A stretch of DNA of 64,000 nucleotides from Poecilobothrus nobilitatus. Lineage: Eukaryota > Arthropoda > Insecta > Diptera > Dolichopodidae. Position numbers and translations under genes: made by a program. The notes beneath the pieces are model-generated. The model ran no database searches, was not told the DNA's origin, and worked only from the letters and a program-made list of their open reading frames with translations. Location of the stretch: contig OX352774.1 in assembly GCA_947095535.1 (NCBI GenBank), positions 262,977,843 through 263,041,842 on the forward strand, in the 5' to 3' direction. This document shows positions 15,301 to 27,300 of this stretch, one piece after another (the first letter of the stretch is position 1; the number at the start of each line of letters is the position of its first letter).

Positions 15301-18300
15301 GCTTTTAACATTTAAGTCTTGAGACACATGCCTTTGGTATAGTTGATAAATTAAATATTTAATATATTATACATATTTAATTCACAAAATTAGAATTTAA
15401 CAAAAAAAAAAAAAAAATATCTAAACCATTATATAAATTGATTGTAGCTTATTTATATTATTAACTTGTTTTTCACTTCAGTGTAGATTTTTTTTTCAAA
15501 TTTAATGCCTCAAAAGTATTTACTATAAAGTTTTTATTTATAAATACGATAAGAGTCTTAATATATCATCAGTTATTTATTTTTAGATTTAAATTATTAA
15601 AATTAAAATGAATAAAATATTATAATACCCCTCTATATACAAATTATCTAAAGAGGATTATTTTTTTTTTGAAAAGGGTGAGTTTCCCATTTTCTTAAGG
15701 ATTGTGGATACAATTGTTTTAAATTCTATGAATTTAAGATCTGTTACTTAATCAGTCATAGTTTTTGTACAGTAGAAATAATATGTAAATCCAATGTGTC
15801 ATTTAAACGAAAAATTTCGTATATGTATAAACAATTAAAATAATAAAAAATAAAGTTTCAATAATCTTCATTTTATTTAAAATATTAATAAGTAACGAAA
15901 TTGTAAATACAATGTTTGGCAAGTCTGTTATAAAGTTAACATATTAATTATAGTAAATAAATTTTTATCCAATAAAAATATAAATAATTTTAAGTATATT
16001 TAAATAAAAAAAGAACTAAATTTAAAGAATATGGAGTTGAAATAACTGGAGCGTGTCATATACTTGTATTTCATTTGCCCGTAGTATCGCATTTACCTGT
16101 ATTTCTTGCAATTTGCCTTTATTACATTTTCCTGTATTTCATCCTAAATTAGGAGATATTTCAGAGTTGCATTCAAAAGCAGGGCTATACGATTTTTGCA
16201 GAATATTTATATAATATATTTTTTTATAATATGAAATACAAACAAATTAAAACACAGGCAAATGAAATACAATCAAATGAAATACATGATTGCCATAGTA
16301 ACCTTGAAATAATATCTAGTGATGGCGAGGATTGCATTTTGCTAATATGTGTAGCATAAATGTACTAAATGGATTCTTTTATCATATTCTAAATTAAACA
16401 AAGGGGCATAATATAATATATTAAATTGAAACCGAGAAAAGGCATTTCTTTGCCAGAATTGTTTCGCCAGATTTCTCAAAAAAATATGGAAAACATAACC
16501 TAAATAAAATTGCGCAAACATAAAAATAAATTATAAATATTGTATACAATCCTCTCAAAATTCAGCAACTACGGCTTAGTGACTATGGAAATGCAAAATA
16601 TACTGAAGACTATACATTTCGTTAACTTAAAATATGATGAGATAAGATGTAAGAGTAAAAAAATAGAAGGAAACAACAGAACAGTTAAAAAACTAAATAA
16701 AAAATTAAGTGACATGATAGTGATATTAAATATAGTAAAACAATGTAAAGTTAAAAGGAAAAATTATATGATGTAAAGCGGAGAATTATATGATACTTCA
16801 TTAGCTAAAATTGAGTTGGTACCGCACAAAGAAAACTTCATTTATGTCAAATAAAAAATACTAAAAGATTCTAATAACTATCAACAAAACAATTTATCGA
16901 AAATGCAACTCTATGAACATTTTAAATTTAAAATATCAATTTGAAGATTATTATAAGTAAACATGATCTGGATTTAAAAATTTCTTATTTGACAGGAGGA
17001 AATAAATAAGCAATTTTCGTATAGAGATAAAAGTTTAAATAAAAAATTTTATTTTATAGAAAAGAACCATTCAGGAAATGCTTTGATAAACTCAATTTGG
17101 TAGAGAAATTCCCAAAACGTAAAAAATTTCTAATATTTAAAAATATAATATTTAAAACAAATTCATAATTTTAGATTGTAATTTATGAATTTTAAAATTA
17201 AAAAAAATGTACAATTTATCTATAAATAGTAATTTATATATATATTTTTTTATTGTTTAATGCATTTCTCTGCCACATAATATATGGACAGAAAATTACA
17301 CAGGCTTTCCAGTTCAGGCGTGGCTTTAAATGTCATAAGGGGAAATAACTCTTACGACGTGTGTGGGATTCGAACCCACACTTTCTCGGTGTTTACAGAG
17401 TATTTCATACGCTCTTACCCACTTACATATTAAGATTTTTCAAGTATACAGGATGTTTCAGTTTTGGTTTTGAGTATTAATATATATTTATTTATTTTAT
17501 TTATTTATATTCAGGTACCGTGGTACATAAATGTGCCAGGTAGATATAACCCCTGTTTCCTGGTAGGAATGTGGGGTGTACGAGATATTATGTGATATAT
17601 TAAGTATTTATATATATTGCGATATATGAATATTTTTTTTTTTTTATATTATAATTATTGTACCCAGCCGGGAATCGAACCCGAGACCTCTCATTCCCTT
17701 ATGAATGAGAAGCGGTGCGTCAACCACTGCACCAATGACTGGATAAATATATATGGTAGGATATCTAGAAGATTGAATTACACAAAAAATTGTTTTATCT
17801 CCTGTATCTAAATTCTTGAAAGGAACTATCTTCCTCATTTTTCAAAATAATGGGGCCTACATTTTTTGTTTTATGTTTGATTTAATTGGATTGTATAACA
17901 GACACTAAAAAACTTATTTTCCCCATTTTTATAGAAATACAATATAGTTTTCACAAAACAATTTAAAAATAATTTTATTAATTATGGTTCTCTTAACGGC
18001 CGAGTATAAAGTCATATTAATCCAAAACTTTAATTTAATAAGTTATCAACACAATTAATAAGTTATCAATAAAATGAAGAAGTTGACAGCCTGACAGATG
18101 TCAATATTGTTTTTAAATAATATTATTAACAAAAAAAAAGAAAACTTTCACGTTTTTAATAAGACACGGGTTACTACACATATATAATATATTCTATATT
18201 CTATTCATGTACCTACATAAGTATATATATAGTAGTAAAGCTTTTTTTGTGAAGGTTGCTACCGGTGACGTAATAAAACAATAACTGAAAAATGTGTAGA

Positions 18301-21300
18301 CATAAAATTTACACATTAAAAATTTATGACAAAAAAATTTTTTTTTTATTTTTATGAATGGAACCACAACAAATAAAAAAATAAAAAGAAACAAACAAAA
18401 ATTTATTATTTTAAGAGTCTGAAAAATACAAAATAAAATCCCAAAATTTTTTTTTCAAGAATGTATCATCATAATCAAAAAAAAAATTATAGAATGGAAT
18501 ACCGGTGATTCAAAACTAAATTGTATCCTATCAAAAATTTAATAAGAAAAAAAAAAAACTTTAAATCAGATTTGTTATTTTCATCTTTTTTCATTTCTAT
18601 AGAAATCTGAATCCCTCCATGATCATTTAAGTGTTATTAAGATTATTTGCCGTTAAACATTGGATTAGAGATTCGTAAACTGTTATTACAATTTTTGTCC
18701 CTTAAAATATTTAATTTCTGTTTAATTTTATTTAATTTTTTTCTATTTTTTTTTTTATTTTTATGAAAATTAATAAATGTTTATAAATTATATTTATTTT
18801 GTTTTTTTTTTCTTCGTCAACTGTTGTTTACTTAATCTAAAAAAACATAGGTTATTAACTTAATTTTAAAAATAATTTATCAATTTACGTACATTTAAGC
18901 TATATAGGGTTTTAACACACCAGCTGCTCATCGCCAATGCTCCACTGAGATTCAAAATTTTAACTTTGCGTAATTATAGGTAGGTATATAAATAAAATGT
19001 TTTGGAAGAAAATTATTTTAGTAGGGATTGAAAAATCTAATCGATATGAGTTTTAAAATTCAGTTCATTTTATTTTTTGTAATTTTTCAAGTTATTTTAG
19101 ATTTAAGTAATGCTGATTCATCATTAAACATTTTTAAACCATCAACAAGTATACGACTTGGAAAACGTTTAGAACCGGGTGATATTATTACAGTAACGGG
19201 ATATTTTTCTGATGAAGGAGAACAGTAAGTATTACATATAAGTACATACTTCATCCATGTATGTATATATCTAAAAATTCGTTTTCCCACTACATATTTT
19301 TCTAAATTTATCTATAATAATTTAAAAATTTTAAAGGTCGAGTTTTGATTTAGAAAATGATAAATGTGACTGGGAAAATAATCAACTTTCTGGATGTGTT
19401 GAATATGATACATTTATAAGATTTGATAAAAGAAAAATATATAGAAGAATAAATGTTAATGGAAATTGGAAACATTATGTTGATACATTTTATCCACGTT
19501 TTATGAAAAAAGGAAAATTTGAATATGTTGTTAAGGTAAATATAAATAATTTTGATGCTTATCTCAATGGACATCAATTTCCACCATTTAATTTCACTGA
19601 ACCTATTGATAATTTAAATTTCTTTAAAACTTATGGTTTTGTTATTGTTGAATCATTCAATATTGAAAATGGAAATTCTATTTATTTTTAGTTTTGTATT
19701 TTTTTTTTAAATCAAAAAACAAAGTGTATATTATAATTAAAATTAATAAAATGTAAAATTAAACTTTAAAAATCTTAAAAATCAAAATAAAATCTTTTAT
19801 TTGTTTAAGAATATATTCACAAGATTTAGGAAATATGGACGAACTTCTTCTGATACTATTGTTGCTGGATGTTTATTAATATTGTATAGCTTATAATTCA
19901 TTTGCGGAAAGTTCGGTAAATTTTGGAACAATAATCTTATATTTATTTTACAATTTATTTTCTTGTATTTTTGAAAATTTGCATTTTATTACGCTGTAAA
20001 TTGATCTTATACTTTCTGTTTATCTTAATTCTGTTTAATTGCCGTTTTTCACCCGGTTTTCCTTTTTTCTTCCATTTCTTTACTAGGAAAAAAATCAATC
20101 TAAAAAACATCATTAAGACGCTTAATTATTACTTTATTTATTTAATGTTTTTTCTTATAAAACAGATTTAATCCTTTATTTTGGGCCTACACCGAAATCT
20201 TATTTTTCTGTTTAATTTTTTGAAATTTGCCATAAATCACATACTGGAAATTATTTGTTTTTTTTTTACTATTTTGTAAAAAGCGTATTACCCCGATTTT
20301 GTAAACAACTAAAATATCCCTCCTAATTATTTTTGTATGTATATATATGTCAATAACAATACATTTAAAAGAGGCTGCCGCCTTGAAACCCCCCACTAAA
20401 CAAATTATCAAAACTCTGATTTTACACTCGACAATATAAAATCGCTCCTTATTATATTTTTTCATAGAATTTCCAACACTTAAAGATTTAAAGCGTGGGG
20501 CGGCAATTCGATATCGTTACTAATCAAATTTTTAAATAAATGTAATACAATATTTTGAAAAAATAATTTTGATTTTTTTGCAAAGAATATGATTTTTGGA
20601 ACAAAAAAATAACATTTTGGAAAATAAGATATTGAAAAAATAAGTTATTGAAATAATAAGGTTTTATTATATAAATATGAGGAAGTCCCCTTTGTTTAAT
20701 TTTTTATCTTTTTTTTACTTCTCTTATTTGTTATCATACTTTTTTATTTTTATTCTCTTTTGCCCCCTTTGTTTTCACTTGTTTGAAATTTATTTGTTGT
20801 CTCATTGTCGCATTTTTGTCTCCAAGTCGTTAATTTTACAGAGTAAAGAACATTTTGTCACATAAGATCAAAGGTTAAAAAATACTGAAATAAATCAATT
20901 TACTATAATCATTTATTATTATATTCTTTTTATTACAATTCATTATCAAAGCGTTCATTAGTCATTATCAAAGCGTAATTACTAATATTGTATTTGTATT
21001 TGTTTGTAACTTTTCAAGTTATTTTATATTTAATCATTCCAAATATAAACATTCTGCGAATGGGGAATTGCCTGATTTCGTAGCCAACTCTAAAATCTCT
21101 TATAGTTTTGTTGTTCTTCCAAAAATAATGATCCCTCAATTAATATATGCTATTTAAGTTTTCTTAATAGATAACATCTTTAAAACATTTGGGGGATAAT
21201 TTCATTTCAAATTGGGGGATTATTTCATTTTATTGCGGGAATTATTTGTTTTTGAATTTAAAGTGTTATTTCATAACGAAATAATCCCCAATTTTTTTGG

Positions 21301-24300
21301 AGATTATTTATTTCGTGGCTATTTCCGGAAGCCATTTAAAACAAATTTAAAACTAATAAATCATTCATCAAAATAATGAAATAATTTCCAAATAATTTCA
21401 TTTGCAAAATAATTTTGTTTTATGGGATTATTTCATATGAAATAAGTCACCAAAAAGAAAATGAAATAAGACCGCAAAAATGAAATAACGCCCCAATTTT
21501 TGCGGCATTATTTTCCATGCAAAATATTGCGGTGTTATAATTAATTAATTTTTTTTGAGGGATTGTTTTATGCGGGGTTGGCAATAAATATTGATGGAAA
21601 TTAAAAACATCATGTTGATATATTTTATCCACATTTTATGAAAAAAAAGAAAACTTATATTACACCAGAGCCCCGCTTTGCGTCTATTCGTTATATGTCT
21701 ATTTACTCTTGCGTCGGTTATAAAAAAAAGCAAACCCCCGATTTGCGTCGTCTCTTCGTTATGCGTCTTTATTTTTTTTTGGAATTTTCTTTTAATACAT
21801 ACATATGTACAATTAAAATTAATGAGAATTCTCGTTGCGATGACAACTTAACCTGTATATGGTACATAATAGATCTGTTCGTTCTAAATAAAATTTTATT
21901 CGCTCATTATTCTTGATATTAAAAAGTGAATTATGATTTGTTGATACATATTTATATTTTTTGTTTAATGTATAATGAATTTTTTGTGTTTTTATATTAT
22001 TAATTAATTTTAATGGATTAATAAACTTATTTTACTTATTTTACCTTAATACATATTTCTTATATTTTCAATTTTGTTTAGATAAATGTTCCGTAATACT
22101 TTATCTGACCAATATATTATAATTTGTTCGTTATACGTCGAAATTCAGTTTGCGTCTCTACTTGCGGAACCAAATAGCGACGCAAAGCGTGGCTCTGGTG
22201 TATATGTTGCTGTACTATGTATGTAAATTGAAAAGAAAAAAATATTTGTGATCTTTAAATTTTTTTTTGGTTAGAAAAAATTGGAGAAAATCGCACTGTC
22301 GTCAATTTTAAGGTATCCCTATATTATTAGGAAAAGCTGTAAACACAAACAAAAATTATATTCGAGCTTTAATTTTTGTATATTATATTTTGTATAGTAT
22401 ACAAAATGTTCAATTTTTAATATCACAAATTATTCCAGTTTTTCAGAAAATATACACTTTCTTAATTTCTTACTTTTATTATTTCATTAGTTAATATTTA
22501 TTAATTATTCCAGTTTTACCATTTCTAATTATCCAAATTATATTTCTAATTATCACCTTTATTCGCAAGTTATTCAAGTTTCTAATATTACTAATTGGTT
22601 CCAGTTTTACACAAAATACAATTTCTTATTTTTTGCTTTTTATTAATTGTTTAATTCTTAATATGATTTCAATCTTGGTATACTACAAAGTTTGATGGCG
22701 GTAACAAACTGAAACAGGAATTATACTTATCTCTTACATTTAAAAAAACACTTGACGAAATAAGAACATGTACATCTTTCCAATTAGTACTTCATACGAA
22801 AGTAACATAGTGATGAATATAAAAGATTAGTTATTTTTATTTTTATTTATTTATTTGCATTACACGTAAGACGATAAGTCTTTTTAATGTGTAATAATAT
22901 CATACCTTTAGTTACAAAAGTTAAAAAACCAATTTACAAAAAGTTAAAAAAAGCAAAAATATTTAGAAAATTATCAAAAAAAAACCTACTTGCAAAATAA
23001 AAACAATAAAAAAAAAGATAGCAATAAAAACTGAAAAAAACAATAAAAATAAAATTAAATAATGCCCAATGAAAATGATAATAACTGCAAAAACTATGTG
23101 TTATTCAGAAGTTTCAAAAAAGAAATCTTTGTAAGACTCAACAAATTTTTTAAAATTACACACGCGTCGAATTGAGTTCGGGAGAGAGTTCCAGAGCACA
23201 GCAATTTTTACGAAGAAAGACAAATGTCTACAGCGACTCTGATGGTGTGGAATGATCAGATTAAAACTTCTTACAGATCTTCCGAAAACTAATTTGTCAG
23301 ATAAGTAAGAAGGGGTCATTTTCAATATTATTTTCTTCATGTATGTATAAGATGTATCTATAATTTAAAAAATTTTCTTGATGTTAAATTAGAAACATCA
23401 CTGATATGATCGAATCTTCTTCTATTCGAGACAAACCTAGTGCATGCGTTAAAAAATAACTGCAGATTGTAAAACTCACCAGCACTCATGCCCGAATAAA
23501 CTACTTCACAGTATATGAAATGCGGAATAATAAGCGCCTTCACAATTTTTATTTTAAGTCATTCACACAAGAAATAAGAATATTTCCATAGCCTCCGCAA
23601 AATTGTATATACTTTCGTGGAAATGTGATTAATGTGGTCGTACCATGTCAAAGTTTTATTAAAGACCATTCCAAAATTTCTTGCCGAGCAAACATACGCA
23701 ATTGTTGACTTATTCATTTTAATAAGTGGTAGATCAGTGGTGTCAATACTCCGCGAGTATATAATCATGGCATTAGATTTGGATGCATTTAATCGTAGTC
23801 CATTACATTTGGACCAGAATACAATAGCATCCAGATCATCATTAATTTTAGCAATACAATTGCTAACTTTATCCACTGGACCACTTGTGTATATTTGAGC
23901 GTCATCCGCGTGTAGCCTACACTCGAAGTACGCCAAGCAAAGAGGCAAGTCTTAATGAAAAGACTGTAGAGTAAAGGGCCCATAAGAGACCCTTGTGGAA
24001 CTCCGCTTTTTATATATCAGTAATTTGATTGCGCTCCATTCGCAAAAATAAATTGCTTCCTACCGGTAAGATAATTACGCAGCAATGTAATAGCCGACGG
24101 ATGAAAATTGAATTTGTCTTCCAATTTTTGACATAGATAGTTATGATTAATACTGGCAAAAGCTTTTGAGAAATCCAAGAGAAGCAAAACTATTGCATTC
24201 TTTTTATCCATCTCAGCGTACATGTTGTCAGTCATTTCAGTCATGTCAGTCAGTCATTTGCTGTGTTGCTTTCTGAATCCTGACTGAAATTTATGTAGAA

Positions 24301-27300
24301 GGTAATTTGAGTCTACAAATTTGCTTATTTGACAATGCATAATGTACTCAAAAGCCTTCGATAAACTAGAGAGAATGCTGATAGGTCTATAATCATCAAT
24401 AGTAGTTTGCTTATTCTTGGGTATGGGAATAATTTTGCCACATTTCCATGCCGAAAAAAACACATCTGTGGTTGTGTGTGTCAAAAATGTGTGTTTTATC
24501 ATGATTAGTTTTATCATCTACGCAGTAGTTTCACCCTTTGACTTTAGTAGTGGGTTCCATACTGTCTAGTTGTCTATCTCCCACTTGTATTTATAAAGCT
24601 AATAAAAGTAGCTATCGTTTGGCATTAATCAGCTAATCTATCAAGGTTGAAGATATACCTTATAGAGCTTGTTTTATAATAATTTAAATATAGCACTTTT
24701 TCGAACTTTGTGGAGATGTAGCTGCGTAATAGGTGGGGTATAATGCCTATCCGTAGTTATAATATAGTTTATATATAGTAGTTTGCATATAGACAGACAA
24801 ACAAGCGGACAACACATTTTTTAAATTTTTTTTTTTGAAAATATGGTAAAAAAGGATTAAGGAAATCTCAGTGGCCGAGTAGTTAACCACACAGCGTATA
24901 AACTGATGGAATGCGGGTTCAAATACTGTATAGGCAATAAATTTTTTTAATTAAAAGGAAATTTATTGAAAAAGTAAATTTTTTTTAAGAAATTCCTCTT
25001 GCCACCAAATATATAATGTAAAAATCTATAATATATATAAAATAAATAATATTTGCTATAGATAATATATGGTATAGCCTATACGGTTTGGTAATATTGC
25101 ATTATCCTATGTAATAAATAAATATATAAAAATTATAAATAAAGATGAATAATTTTAAAATAGGTATAATTACAGATCACTTTCTCTAATGATGTTCTGG
25201 CTTATCTCATATAGCCGGTTATTATTATCTAGAATATTTTTTCTTTGATATTTTACTAAATGTTAGACAAAAATTAAATTATGAAAAATTAATCAACGTG
25301 TTTTTATTAATTTGTTGTAATTTAATTGTGTGCTGTAATTTAATTGCTATTGTTATTAAAAGTAGTACTAAAAATCACTTTCAAAATCACAGGGTTTTAC
25401 AATTAGTAATTTATCGTACCTATAATTAGTTTTCTAAGATTTTTTTTTTTTTTTTTAAGATTTTATTGAAAATTGAAAAACCACAGGAACAACAAATTAA
25501 TTTTAATAACATAAGTATCTATATCAGAGATTTGAGAAACGAAGTAATTTTATTTAATTGGGGTTTTTTTTGTTTTGTTTTTAAGATTAAAAATTAATAT
25601 ATAGTAACTTAAAAGAGTATTCCACCAAAAAGAATTCTAATAAAACAGAGAAAAGGAAAAATTATTAAACCACAAAGTCCTTTTAAAATGTTAAAGATTT
25701 ATTATATTAATTGTTAATTATGACTTTCATTAAATAGGTCATAATAATACTCTCTCTTGACTACAAAAAAAATTTATTAAAAAAGCTATTAAAACGACCA
25801 TTTCTCAGTTGTCAACATTTTGTCAATGTTTGTAATCAAAATTATATTAACCCTATAATAACTTTTCATTTATTTCTTATTAAATCTTAATAAATGATAA
25901 GTTTATTAATAAATATTATTTAAATATTTTATTAGTCATCATTTTGAGTTTATACGCTTGCAATTTCAAACTCTTATCTATAAAAATTTCGTTCTCTTAT
26001 TTCATAATTAATTAATTTTAATTAAAAAAAGAAAATATTTATTAAATGGAAATTTTCTTTTACTAAGAATAATTAAAATTCTAAGAAAAACAGAAAAAAA
26101 AAACCCATTAGGCGTAATATGTTTTTTTTTTTTGTAAAACCAGTTAAATTATTTTTAAATTCTTATTATTGTAAATATTTAATTCAAATTACTTAACCCT
26201 TAACCCTTATCTTTTGGCAAACATGTTTGTTATAGTCTTTATATAATTTTTTTCCCAGTTCATTTCTACAGGAACTGTAAGGGGCATTCACAAAGTCGAA
26301 AAATTTTGGACTAACCATAAATTTTTTCCTTGTTTCACTAAAATGTTAATTACTTGGCTGTATGATAAGGTGTTGCATAATATAAAACACAAATACTATT
26401 AAAGAGAATTAACGCGTTTATCTCACTAAGTGGCGTTAGAGATTACAAACTAATCTCGCAAAAAAAAAAAACAAAAATACTAGAATTATTTATTTTATAT
26501 TACCATATATAGAGTTTTTCGATATAACTACTACAATATTGGGTATAATCTGATCGGAGTTTGTTTTTAATTAAAAGGTAGGGTAACTAAACCACTACTC
26601 GCTATGGTTTGAAAAGTTTTAATTAAATTAATAATATTATAATTTTGATTAATAATAACAATAATTAGAGGTCAACAATTTGCTTAAGTTTGTAATCGAA
26701 TCTGTAAAACAGGTACATTTTAATTTTAAGTGCTCAATAATTCTGCAGTTATTTGAACTTATATATTATAATATTATCTTATATCTTATATATATATATA
26801 TATTATATCTTATTGAATTTTTTTTTTTTTGCTAGAAAATAAACATGATTTTTAATTGTGTTTTATTTTCATTTTTTTTTTTTTTCTGGAATAAAATAAA
26901 TTTCATATTTTATTTTATTAATATAAATCTCACCTTTGTCTAAGTTCAATAATCTTAGAGTTAAGAATATAACGGACATTTTTCCATATAAGATCGGGGG
27001 GTTAAAAAATATAGGAATAAATTAATATATTTATCATTTATTTTTATATTCTTTTTATTATAATTCAACATCATTCTTTATCAAATTACTTACGAATTGC
27101 AAAAAAAAAAAAAAACCCAAAAAAATAACCAATTAATATTTTTTAATAAAAACATAATTTACACATTTTTTATTTTTTAGCTCATAATAATTAAAAATTA
27201 TAAGTTGATCACAAGAGTATATAAATAAAACGATTTGAAGAAAACGAATTTAGTAGGGATTGAAAAATCTAATCGATATGAGTTTTAAAATTCAGTTAAT

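Larger units (their letters stand above)
14028..18980. other. Repeat-rich non-coding stretch upstream of Tg exon B
   Basis: Apart from the possible Tg exon B promoter (about 14.03-14.4 kb), the inverted-repeat element at 16050-16300, a SINE-A (17261-17433), a LINE 3' tail (17490-17590) and a SINE-B (17661-17742), only AT-rich DNA with long homopolymers is seen. Confidence 0.65.
20995..22250 (+). pseudogene. Galectin-like pseudogene, broken by mobile elements
   Basis: A first-exon remnant (about 20998-21055) matches the signal-peptide codons: TTTGTAACTTTTCAAGTTATTTTA against TTTGTAATTTTTCAAGTTATTTTA in gene 1. A second-exon remnant (21583-21660) matches TGATGGAAATT-AAACATCATGTTGATA-ATTTTATCCAC-TTTTATGAAAAAA, the stretch around GNWKHHVDTFYPRFMKK. 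An inverted-repeat element probably fills the intron (21121-21575), and a second element sits in exon 2 at a TA (21663-22200); after it the reading resumes TATGTTG, as expected. The Trp codon and nearby codons are damaged and no full frame survives. Confidence 0.75.

Noticed and set aside
16540..16776. 78-residue open frame
   Set aside because: Low-complexity Lys/Asn/Ile content; no recognisable motif and no supporting context.
17661..17742. Possible functional tRNA gene on the minus strand
   Set aside because: A and B boxes are good, but the anticodon arm has seven pairs with a six-base loop, the acceptor stem has a mismatch, and related A/T-tailed copies exist, so it was called a SINE.
20677..20865. 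Hydrophobic small open frame resembling a membrane peptide
   Set aside because: The Phe/Leu/Ser bias comes from a T-rich stretch; part of it overlaps the duplicated flank of the galectin-like genes, where the frame is not kept in the other copy.
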